From: Candidatus Latescibacterota bacterium
GTDB lineage: Bacteria; Latescibacterota; UBA2968; UBA8231
NCBI GenBank assembly: GCA_022820485.1
Contig: JAJEFJ010000103.1
Location: forward strand, 227,193 to 291,192
DNA: 64,000 nucleotides
Reading direction: 5' to 3'
This document shows positions 37,287 through 45,597 of this stretch, piece after piece (within the stretch, counting starts at the first letter, position 1; each line of letters opens with the position of its first letter). A model generated the notes under the pieces. That model saw only the letters and a program-made list of their open reading frames with translations. It did no database searches and was not told where the DNA came from. Made by a program: the position numbers and the translations under genes.

Positions 37287-37691
37287 TCAAGGCTTGGGAC
37301 CGGGGCTAAAAGACGGGCCGACCAACTCGTCCAGTGCCACATTGAGTACACCCGCGAGTCGGCGGAACAGACCGAGTGTCCCGGGCTTCTGTCCGCTCTC
37401 AATCTGCGACAGATACCCTTTTGAGACACCCACTTGCTCGGCCAGTGCGTCCAGCGTGAATTCGCGGTGCTTCCGCCACACGCGCAAGGGCGATTCGCCA
37501 GCGAGAATGGTCTTTACGACTTCGCCCGGAATCGTCTCGCCTGCTGCGTCCTCGGCCCATGCCTGTTCGATAGCCGCAGAATCGGCTGCTTCCTCAAGCG
37601 CGGCGACCATCCGACGGTACTCTTCAATTGGGACGACGGCGTATTCTGGCTCGCCGTCCTTCTCAATGATCTGCACATACTGTTTGTTCAT
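37287..37691 (-). CDS. XRE-family regulator/orphan antitoxin
   Basis: A 134-residue protein. Residues 1-60 (QYVQIIEKDGEPEYAVVPIE) resemble the N-terminus of proteins with a Phd-like or DUF-type antitoxin segment. Residues about 85-127 are a classical HTH_XRE: LDALAEQVGVSKGYLSQIES. Such proteins usually follow a RelE-type toxin, but none is upstream in the same direction; the facing gene 130 bp away is HigB on the other strand. It may be an orphan antitoxin or a regulator of the divergent HigB operon. Start chosen at ATG 37691, since the frame upstream is not conserved. Confidence 0.75.
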   Translation of the reverse strand: MNKQYVQIIEKDGEPEYAVVPIEEYRRMVAALEEAADSAAIEQAWAEDAAGETIPGEVVKTILAGESPLRVWRKHREFTLDALAEQVGVSKGYLSQIESGQKPGTLGLFRRLAGVLNVALDELVGPSFSPGPKP

Positions 37692-37762
37692 CTGTAAATT
37701 CGTCCTCTCTGATTGATCTTCGCCACCAACCAAGATGTAGGGCCTAGGTCCAGTGGTGATAT

Positions 37763-37790
37763 TTGCTTCCTCTGATTAATTCCATAACAT
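37763..37790 (+). promoter_or_regulatory. Candidate promoter of the HigB/TIR-APAZ/pAgo operon
   Basis: TTGCTT (37763-37768) and TAACAT (37785-37790) with 16-bp spacing are the best -35/-10 pair in the 129-bp gap between the divergent XRE gene and higB. The AT-rich stretch CATAATAATAAC follows. This is inferred by similarity to the consensus alone; no clear palindromic operator is seen. Confidence 0.35.
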
Positions 37791-37820
37791 AATAATAACT
37801 CGTCAAGCTGAGACAGAGCA

Positions 37821-38156
37821 TTGGATATCGCCTTTCGGAATCGTAAAATCGAGAAACAATTCAACTCAGCTAGCGGACTTGAGAGGGCGTATGGTCCCCG
37901 CATGGCAAGGACGATCAAGATTCGTCTCGCTGTGTTAATGGCTGCCCGGACGTTAGCTCAGGTGCCTGCGACCCCACCAGATCGGAGGCATCAGCTTCAA
38001 GGTGATCGCAATGAGCAATATGCCGTTGATCTCGTCCATCCCTATAGGCTGGTATTCAGGGCTAATCACGATCCGCTCCCACGCAAAGCTGACGGAGGGA
38101 TTGACACGGAAAAGGTAACTGCAATCACTATCTTTGATGTGATTGACTATCACTGA
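37821..38156 (+). CDS. higB: HigB-type toxin
   Basis: A 111-residue RelE/ParE-superfamily toxin of the HigB type, a ribosome-dependent RNase. IAFRNRKIEKQFNS matches the family start, LMAARTLAQVPATP is the central helix, and YAVDLVHPYRLVFRANHD is the conserved basic/aromatic strand pair; AITIFDVIDYH is the C-terminal strand. The start is TTG at 37821, a weak codon that would keep toxin low. The next gene starts 14 bp downstream and begins with a HigA-like HTH, so this is a HigBA pair whose antitoxin has gained an effector. Confidence 0.85.
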   Translation: MDIAFRNRKIEKQFNSASGLERAYGPRMARTIKIRLAVLMAARTLAQVPATPPDRRHQLQGDRNEQYAVDLVHPYRLVFRANHDPLPRKADGGIDTEKVTAITIFDVIDYH

Positions 38157-38170
38157 CTTAGGAGAGAGGT

Positions 38171-39877
38171 ATGGCGACGACCAATCAGTACCGGCCGGAC
38201 TACGCTGTCCCGCCGGGTTGGGTTTTGGAGGAGCGTCTCGAGGTACAAGGTATCTCGCAAGCCGAGTTTGCCCGGCTTTGTGGGTGCTCTCCCAAGCTGA
38301 TTAGCGAAATCGTCTCTGGAAAAGCTCCTCTTGAGCCGGAGACGGCACGACAGTTCGAGAAAGTACTAGGCGTTGACGCAAGCATCTGGCTCGGTATTGA
38401 GGATGTCTATAAACCTCACCGGCCTCAAGAAGCCGAACGACATCTTGTCTTTATCAGCCACGCCAATCCCGAAGACAACGAATTTGCCTCTTGGCTTGGT
38501 ACGCGATTGACTGCTGCTGGCTATGAGGCATGGACCGATGTGCTCAATCTGAAGGGTGGCGAGCCATTCTGGCGAGATATTGGTACGGTGATTAAGGAAG
38601 AGGCTGCTGTAGTTGTCGTTGCTTTATCCCGTGCATCTTATCAGAAAGATGGCGTCCTTGACGAGATTGCTCTTGCTGTAAACACAGGTCGGCAACTCAA
38701 CAAACAACAATTCGTCATACCTGTCCGCCTTGATGATCTTCCGTTCTCAGACTTTCCCGAACAGTTGATCCGTCTAAATGCGATCTGCGAATTCTCGTCT
38801 AACTGGGCGGACGGATTCAGCCAGCTTTTGAAGGCTCTCAAAGACGGCCAGATTCCGCAATCGACTAGCGACTTTGGCGAAGCCTTGGCCTCTTGGCAAA
38901 AGTTTAGGCTGCGGCAAAGTGCCTCCATCTCTGATACGTCGGAGTCAGTATTCTCTAACTGGTTTCAAATTAGCTCTCTACCGTCTCACATCAATTTTTC
39001 CCGTTTCGATGCGTCAGCGTCAAAAGAAGCCATCGAGCATGCGTTTGATGAATTTCAAAGTCCTACGGCCCGGCATCTGCGGCTGGCCGTCAGCTTTGCT
39101 AATGCGGATACGCTTCAAATGGGGACTCTCGATATTCCACTTGAACACGCTTATTGTGTTTCGCTGACACAATTTCTCGATGGTCGAAGTACCGTTGGTT
39201 CACAAATCTCCTGGTGGGATGCTCGAAATATGGTAACCGGACTTCTCCGCAAGGCATGGGAGCAATTCGCGCAGAGTCAGGACCTACTGCGTTATGAACT
39301 TGCACACGAAAGTGCGTGGTTCGTCCCCCTTGATCTACTCGAAGGAAACATTGCCACTTTTCAAGATGAGAACGGCAAGAGACGCCGACGTCGGTTAGTT
39401 GGCCGCAGCAAGAAAAGAGGAGTCTATTGGCACTTTGCGGTGTCAGGCAAGGTGAATATCTCTGATCCACAGCACCTTCTATTGCGTACCCACGTCGTCT
39501 TCACTAAGGACGGCAAGACGCCGCTTGATAGCACAGCTCTCGCTCATCGTCTGCGAAAGAGTTTCTGCAAGAACTGGTGGAATGACCGTTGGCGTGACTT
39601 GCTTCGCGCTTTCGTAGCTGTCGTCCTAGCGAACGGCAAAGAGGAATTATCCCTGTCCCTCGGTGGAGACGCCGTGGCGACAATAGCTGCTTCTCCGATG
39701 GGCTTTGAGGCTCCTTTGTCTATTACTGAGAATGGCTCAGTGTCCACAGCCGAAGAAGACCATGTAGAAGACGAAACAGAAGCTGACGCTCTGGATGATT
39801 CCGACCGCGACTTGGATGGAACAGATTTTGACAATCTTCTTGACCATGAAGACGACGAATACGAAGAAGCGGTATGA
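38171..39877 (+). CDS. HigA HTH-TIR-APAZ fusion (SPARTA-like effector)
   Basis: A 568-residue three-part protein. Residues about 14-80 are a HigA-type HTH (QAEFARLCGCSPKLISEIVS, then GKAPLEPETARQFEKVLG). Residues about 90-225 are a TIR domain (HLVFISHANPEDNEFA, YEAWTDVLNL, VVVALSRASYQKDGVLDEIA), with Glu165 at the expected NAD-cleaving position. Residues about 235-525 are the APAZ region that in SPARTA systems pairs with short Argonaute. The last 41 residues are very acidic (about half Asp/Glu). Canonical TIR-APAZ proteins are around 450 residues and lack the HTH. It overlaps the pAgo gene by 4 bp (ATGA). Ribosome binding site GGAGAGAGG. Confidence 0.85.
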   Translation: MATTNQYRPDYAVPPGWVLEERLEVQGISQAEFARLCGCSPKLISEIVSGKAPLEPETARQFEKVLGVDASIWLGIEDVYKPHRPQEAERHLVFISHANPEDNEFASWLGTRLTAAGYEAWTDVLNLKGGEPFWRDIGTVIKEEAAVVVVALSRASYQKDGVLDEIALAVNTGRQLNKQQFVIPVRLDDLPFSDFPEQLIRLNAICEFSSNWADGFSQLLKALKDGQIPQSTSDFGEALASWQKFRLRQSASISDTSESVFSNWFQISSLPSHINFSRFDASASKEAIEHAFDEFQSPTARHLRLAVSFANADTLQMGTLDIPLEHAYCVSLTQFLDGRSTVGSQISWWDARNMVTGLLRKAWEQFAQSQDLLRYELAHESAWFVPLDLLEGNIATFQDENGKRRRRRLVGRSKKRGVYWHFAVSGKVNISDPQHLLLRTHVVFTKDGKTPLDSTALAHRLRKSFCKNWWNDRWRDLLRAFVAVVLANGKEELSLSLGGDAVATIAASPMGFEAPLSITENGSVSTAEEDHVEDETEADALDDSDRDLDGTDFDNLLDHEDDEYEEAV

Positions 39878-41391
39878 CAGACTCGTTACTCCAACACATC
39901 GAAGAGCCACGACTAGGCTTCCGCTACGGCCAGGAATTGGAACATCCGAAGGACGGACTTTTCTTGTTTGGACCCTTGGATGATAAAACTAATCCTGCCG
40001 AAATGCGTATCGGCGTCATTGGGACACCGAATGGTTTGATCTGCTTTCGCGAATGGGTAGAAAGTATTCGACGCTATATTCCGTCCAAGGACCCGAATGA
40101 GCCGCACCACGCTGGTTGGCCTGGATTTCAAGCAGTTTTTGGCACTCGGTGGCCAGAAAATCCTCTAGTCGAACTGGAAGTCTCCGAAAATGACATCCGT
40201 ACTTCGATCCGGATCGCTGATCGGCACGAAGCAATATACAAGACTGTCGAGCTTTTTGAGGAGCCGATACGCAGGCATTTACGCCAAGAAGAAGCGCCGC
40301 CCACCATGTGGTTCGTTGTCATACCGGAAGAGGTTTACCGCTATGGACGACCTAAGTCGATTGTACCGAAGGAAGAGCGCATTAAGGGAAAACAGCCTTT
40401 CGCCTCCAAAACCGGACGGCGGATTCTCCGCGAAGGTTCGCTTTTTCCCGAAGACCAAGAAGCCGCAGAAATTTACCGCTACGAGCTTAATTTTCATCAC
40501 CAGATGAAAGCTCGCCTCTTGGATATACAGGCTGTCCTTCAGATTGTACGCGACACGACACTTACGCCTCACCGATTCACTCAAAATGGCCACCTCATCC
40601 GGGAACCTGAAGATCCCGCCACAGTCGCTTGGAATCTCTGCACAACAGCGTTCTTCAAGGCCAGTGGCAAACCGTGGAAACTAGCATCGGTCCGACCTGG
40701 GGTCTGCTATGTAGGATTGGTTTACAAGATGGATGGTACCGACTTAGCTGCTGGCAATGCCTGTTGCGGTGCTCAAATGTTTTTGGACTCGGGCGATGGT
40801 GTTGTTTTTCGAGGCGCAGTCGGCCCTTGGTACTCGAAGGATACACGCGAATTTCACCTTAACAAAGAAAAAGCCTCTGAGTTGATGAGTCTGGTGGTGG
40901 AGTCATATCGAAAACTCCACGGAAAGCCACCTACTGAGCTTTTTATCCACGGCAAAACGCGATTTAACCACGATGAGTGGGAAGGCTTCAGAGGCGTTGT
41001 CCCAAACGAGACCAATCTAGTCGGGGTGCGTATTCGCCCAACTAATGAGATGAAGCTCTATAGACCGGGTAAAATGCCCGTGTTACGTGGCACTGCATAC
41101 CTTTCAGCAAAACAGAGAGGATACCTTTGGACCAAGGGTTTTATTCCTCGGCTCGACACCTATCCTGGTTGGGAGGTGCCCAATCCTATGCTAATTGAAA
41201 TCCACAGAGGAGATGCGGACCTGCTCAGGGTTATGACGGATGTGATGGGCCTAACCAAGATCAACTTCAACACCTGCCAGTTTGCAGACGGACAGCCTGT
41301 TACACTCAAGTTTGCTGATGCTGTAGGCGAAATTCTTACTGCTGCACCTGTTCCCGATCTGCCGCCCTTACCGTTCAGACATTACATATAG
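39874..41391 (+). CDS. Short prokaryotic Argonaute (MID-PIWI)
   Basis: A 505-residue short pAgo lacking PAZ. The MID-like part begins RIGVIGTPNGLICFREW; the PIWI part runs from YVGLVYKMDGTD through the C-terminal KINFNTCQFADGQPVTLKFA, which matches the Argonaute end. The first catalytic Asp site reads VYK (no Asp), so the nuclease is inactive, as in all short pAgos. It would use a guide to sense invading nucleic acid and activate the coupled TIR domain to destroy NAD+. The start lies inside the stop of the HTH-TIR-APAZ gene. Its end overlaps the convergent restriction gene by 10 bp. Confidence 0.88.
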   Translation: MTDSLLQHIEEPRLGFRYGQELEHPKDGLFLFGPLDDKTNPAEMRIGVIGTPNGLICFREWVESIRRYIPSKDPNEPHHAGWPGFQAVFGTRWPENPLVELEVSENDIRTSIRIADRHEAIYKTVELFEEPIRRHLRQEEAPPTMWFVVIPEEVYRYGRPKSIVPKEERIKGKQPFASKTGRRILREGSLFPEDQEAAEIYRYELNFHHQMKARLLDIQAVLQIVRDTTLTPHRFTQNGHLIREPEDPATVAWNLCTTAFFKASGKPWKLASVRPGVCYVGLVYKMDGTDLAAGNACCGAQMFLDSGDGVVFRGAVGPWYSKDTREFHLNKEKASELMSLVVESYRKLHGKPPTELFIHGKTRFNHDEWEGFRGVVPNETNLVGVRIRPTNEMKLYRPGKMPVLRGTAYLSAKQRGYLWTKGFIPRLDTYPGWEVPNPMLIEIHRGDADLLRVMTDVMGLTKINFNTCQFADGQPVTLKFADAVGEILTAAPVPDLPPLPFRHYI

Positions 41392-44300
41392 TTCACCAGC
41401 AACATCCCCCCAACCCTCCGCGTCATCTTCGCAAAGTACAACACTTCCTCCGGCGTCAGCGCCCTCCCCAAGACATCGCTTTCCCGGTACGATAGCCATT
41501 TCTTGAGCACCTGATAGCCGCCGAGCTTGTAGTCCCAAATTGCGGCGGGGACGTTGCGCCAGAAGGCGTGGTCGTTCAGATACACGTCCAGCGTCTTTTC
41601 GCCGAGCGTGGGTATGGCATCCCCCAGCGCGGCCCGTTCGTCCTCCGTGTACTCGCGCTCGACGATGCGGCCTTGGCCCGGCATTACGGCGTCGCCTGTT
41701 CCGTAGTGGCCCCATCCGGCGGTGAGTGCGAAATCATCGCCGGTCATGTTGCGGCCGTCGGTGGTGGCGGGCACGGCGATAGCGGCGATTTCCGGGCGCA
41801 ACGTGCCTTGAGTAACGCCCGGCACGGGTGCGTCGGGGTCGAGCAGGTGGGCCAGTTCGCGGCCCCGTGCCGCTGATGCAGCGAGCGTTTCTGCCGCGCC
41901 TTCAGCTTCGCCATCGGGCCAGTCCGGTAGCGGGATGCGCGGCCATTCCATGCGGAGTGCCCCGGCGTTGGCTTCGCGATAAGCGGGATCGTGGAGGGTG
42001 GCGAGGACGTGGTGGAAGAGGTCTTCTACATCTGCGCCGAGACGGTAGAGATAGCGTTGCGCGGCACCGGACAAATTGGGGCGGCGTTGTATTTCGTTGA
42101 TGTCGGTTACGAAGCCGTCGTCGAGGAAGGTAGGCGGGGAAAAAGCTCGAAAGTCCGTTGCCAAAGTTATCGGCAAGATGACGAACCAAGGTTCCTCGTG
42201 AAAAATCTTCCTTGGCTTCCCGTTCGCGCGCTTCGAGCCACATATTTCCCTCGAACACGTGTGGCCTATAGTCTGGACGCGGGCGATCAAGCAGGCCGCT
42301 ATCCGCTTCCCAATAAAGCCACCTGATATCGAAAGGCCGGTAGGAAAAGCGGATGAATCCGGCATCAATCGGCCCACCGCGTTGGAGCAGCACGTCGCGT
42401 ACCGCACGGGCGTTAAACTGTGCCGTGGATTTCATCACGCCCGGATAGCGCCGTGCAATTTCGTCATGGCTCAGACTCTCATCGAAGTAATCACCGATCC
42501 GCGCTTTTAGACGGTCGAGATCAGTATCGACGAGAAATCCGTCGCGGCTGGTCTTGACACCGGGAAACGAAGTCGGAAATACATCGGTCAGCGTCGGCCA
42601 ATCGAACCAATCCTTGCTCACTGCTGTTTGTGCAAATGGCAGACCGAGCGACAAGACCGGCTCAATGTTTTCGTAGAGCTTTCTCGGCTCCACCTCCTCC
42701 GTCTCAACCAATTCCCCCCGCTTAGCCTGTCCCCACAGATGCCGAAAGCCAACATCTTCTGTTGGCGCATGATCGGCCTTGCGCACCAGCGTTGCAATCG
42801 CCGTCCCAACTTGGATGCCGACCGGATCGCCTTCCGTCGAAAAAATGCTCGGATCCGGCGAACCATCCGGCGCAACTTTGCCGGTCTTGTACTTGTCGCC
42901 GTTCAAGCAGTCAATCCGTATCGCGTCGAACGTCTCCAGATAGCGCTCTCGCATCCCCGTAAACGATAGGCCGTCGAGCCAAGAATAGTTGGAAATGAAG
43001 CACACCACGCCTTGACCCGTCTTTGCAATGCGCCGCTCCGCCATGCGAAAAAAGCGCACATAGAGATCGTTCAGCCCTTGGCCTTCAGGTCGGCGCACCC
43101 GCTTGGTCATGCGGTAGGCCTCCGACAGTTCACGCTCCTCGTCCACCGCCATACCGGCAAAACCGTTGTAGGGCGGATTGCCCAAAATCACCAGAATCGG
43201 CGTCTCCTGCTTCACCCGCTCGGCGCGGTCGCGTTCTTCCTCCAGTTCGGGAAACGGCAGCGGCTTGGTCGGGCGCGGCTCCCAGCCAGTCAGCGCATTG
43301 GTGAGAAACACTTGGGCGCGTTCCTGCCCGTCATCGGTCAGCGCCGCGTCGAGTGCCTGCATGGTCAGCCCAACTTGCAAATGGGCGACGACAAAAGGCG
43401 CAGGCATAATCTCAAAGCCGAACACGCGCTCAGTCGCCGCCTGCTTGACCCGCGCACCAGTCAGCGCACCCAAGCCTTGATTCTCCAAATTGGCGGCAAT
43501 GCGGCGCAGCACTTCTGCCAGATACGCCCCGGTGCCGCAGCACGGATCGAGCACATAGACGTTTTCCGCAGCCAGCCCGTCGGCAATGCCGAGATCGTCC
43601 CGCAGCGCCTTATCCACGCGGGCGACCATGTAGCGCACCACCTCGGCCGGCGTGTACCAGACGCCCAACTGCTTGCGCAACTCGGGATCAAAGGCTTCGA
43701 GGAACGGCTCGTAGAAATAGGTTACAGCCTCGCCCTCGTTGAAGCGGGCAAAGAAGGCGTCGCAATCCACCCGGTCGAGCGCAGCAGACGTCCAGTCCAG
43801 CACCTCGACGAGGCCGAGCGGTTGCAGCCGACCGGGCTGCGATAGCTGTTGGAATAGCGCCTGCATGACGGGTGCCCGCAAATGCCAAACCGCTTCGCGC
43901 CAATTGAACGCTCTCGCGGGCAGCGGTGTTTGCCGCGCCCACAGCACCCAAGCGGAAAACACGCCGTAGAACAACGTCTGCACCAGCGTCGAACGAAAAA
44001 ACCGGGCCCCTCGTTCGCCCTCAAAGCGGACGCCCAGCGCCTCTTCCAGCGCCGCCCGCACCGCTTCCAACGACGGCGCATCGCCCGCCGCTTCGACCCG
44101 CGCCAACGCATCGCGGGCATGAGACGCTAGCAGCCAAGCCAAATCCTTCGGCTCGGCCAGCCGCGCCCGATGCGCCAGCGCCCGGCACAGATACTCGCCC
44201 AAGCCTGCGCCGACCTCGCTGGCAAAAGCACGCGGACTCTCCAATCGTTGTGCGAACTCCGCCGCGCTTGCCGCCAGCCGGAACGTTTCGAGCTTGGCCG

Positions 44301-44727
44301 GTCGCCCCGCCGCATCCTCGCCCACTAATACGAAGTCGCGCGTATTGGTCACCAGCACTAGCCGATAGCGCTCCCAATAGCGGCTGACTTGATCACCTGC
44401 CGCGGTCAACCAAGCGTCATCGTCAGCCGCCTTCACTTCAACCACGCCGACTTCGGGCACCTGCCCCTGTTTCGGCTGCCCTTTCTGCACCTGCTTTGCC
44501 GCATACAGCCCAAAATCGGGATGCCCCGCCCCCTGATCGGCTAGTTCACCAACGCAAAACACCTTGGGCTTGAGCGTTGCGCCGATAGCGTTCAGCAGGT
44601 TGGTGAGCGGACCATAGCTCGATCGCTCACCAGTCGCGCCGCCGGAGGCGCGGACTCGTTGCAGATCGGCGAGGTAGGTTTCAACCGCTATCGTCAGTCG
44701 GGTCGTTGTTTTGGTCATCATGGCCAT
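41382..44727 (-). pseudogene. Frameshifted type IIG/ISP-like restriction-modification enzyme
   Basis: Read leftward, a 1100-residue-class enzyme. The N-terminal nuclease core is GHPDFGLYAAKQ with VGVVEVKAADDD (PD-x-ExK); the methyltransferase has VYVLDPCCGTGAYLAEVL (motif I) and LVILGNPPYNGFAG (motif IV NPPY, N6-adenine type); C-terminal segments fit a target recognition domain. The frame breaks near 42136-42144, a run of four G then five A: before it GLSSFF continues into junk, after it PPTFLDDGFVTDINEIQRRP resumes in another frame and runs to 41382. No helicase domain is present. It could be a real inactivation or an assembly indel in the homopolymer. It lies convergent with pAgo, upstream of vapC. 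Confidence 0.7.
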
Positions 44728-44774
44728 GTTGTTGCGTATTCAGGGTGCTAAAGAAGGCCCTTGTACCGGCGGTG

Positions 44775-45182
44775 TCAGCGGGCGTGCCAGAGCTGAAGCG
44801 GCGTCCACTTTGTCATGTGGTTGAAGTCGAGGTCGGTCGCCAGCATAACCAGTTTGTGGCGAATGCAGAGCTGGGCGAGTAGTGCGTCTATGGTTCCAAT
44901 CTGAATGCCGTGGCGGCGGCACTCGTTGCGCAACCCGGCTGCGTCAACGTAGTCGTCGCGCCCGGGCACAATCATGGCGAGTACGCCGAACCGTTCGACG
45001 ATCTGCGCTTTAGCTCTCGGTCCCTGAAAGCCCTGCAATAACTCCTGCAAGACGATTCCAGTCGTGTAAATCGATTCGCCACCACCGAGGGCCTCCCGCA
45101 GGCGCTGGACCTCGGGTTTTTTGGGAATTGTATCCCGTCGCAAGGCCAGCGACCAGACGCTTGTATCCACAAACAACGTCAC
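44775..45182 (-). CDS. vapC: VapC-type PIN-domain toxin
   Basis: A 135-residue PIN RNase. The acidic residues sit at FVDTSVW (Asp6), Glu in LQELLQG, and Asp in IGTIDALLAQL and LATDLDFNHM, completing the PIN active site. This toxin cleaves tRNA or rRNA in other species. It follows vapB by a 4-bp overlap, the usual coupled arrangement, and is transcribed leftward. The stop lies 47 bp from the restriction enzyme start, so they may share a transcript. Confidence 0.88.
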   Translation of the reverse strand: MTLFVDTSVWSLALRRDTIPKKPEVQRLREALGGGESIYTTGIVLQELLQGFQGPRAKAQIVERFGVLAMIVPGRDDYVDAAGLRNECRRHGIQIGTIDALLAQLCIRHKLVMLATDLDFNHMTKWTPLQLWHAR

Positions 45183-45379
45183 TCACGGCTCCGTTCGCGT
45201 TTGTAGTCAAAGCCGTCGTCCCAGTACAATTTGCCAAAAAGATCCAAGAGCCGTTCCTGCTCTCGGCGCGCGATGAACTCCTGCAAGGCGCGGTTGACGG
45301 TCTCTTTCTTGGTCTTCTCACCGCCGACTTCCAGCGCTTTGTTGAGTAACTCTGGGTCTATCGCCAAGTTTGTCGCCAT
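45179..45379 (-). CDS. vapB: VapB-type antitoxin
   Basis: A 66-residue antitoxin. The N-terminal half (MATNLAIDPELLNKALEVGG, then EKTKKETVNRALQEFIARRE) is the ribbon-helix-helix of type II TIGR02450/DUF2191-like VapB antitoxins, and the C-terminal (LFGKLYWDDGFDYKRERSRE) is the toxin-binding tail. Overlaps vapC by 4 bp. The upstream AT-rich repeat may be its operator. Confidence 0.85.
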   Translation of the reverse strand: MATNLAIDPELLNKALEVGGEKTKKETVNRALQEFIARREQERLLDLFGKLYWDDGFDYKRERSRE

Positions 45380-45391
45380 TGTGTTATCTCC

Positions 45392-45410
45392 TACACATAT
45401 GATTACACAT
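45392..45410 (-). promoter_or_regulatory. Direct repeat upstream of vapB, candidate operator
   Basis: TACACAT occurs at 45392-45398 and 45404-45410, 12 bp apart, within 35 bp upstream of the vapB start. Repeats of this sort are where a ribbon-helix-helix antitoxin would bind to repress its own operon. Inferred from symmetry and position only. Confidence 0.35.
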
Positions 45411-45597
45411 AAATTAATCGCAGACGGGCGACGCGGTCAAGCTGCTCATCAATTTTTCGTTTGCATGGCCCGCTCCGCGCGAGTTTAGCCGCGTATTTGG
45501 GGTGCGGGGCTAATTTTACCATATATTGTGGCCCCTCCATCGCAAGCGAGGAGATCCGGCTAAACGAGAGTACGCGAGAAAGAATGGAGCGATGCAG

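Noticed and set aside
39874..41391. A catalytically active long Argonaute
   Set aside because: No PAZ domain, the length is 505 residues and the first catalytic Asp position has no Asp; this is a short, inactive type.
41382..42407. A separate 341-residue leftward gene
   Set aside because: Only residues after about codon 90 look coding, and they continue the type IIG-like enzyme; the two were merged as one frameshifted gene.
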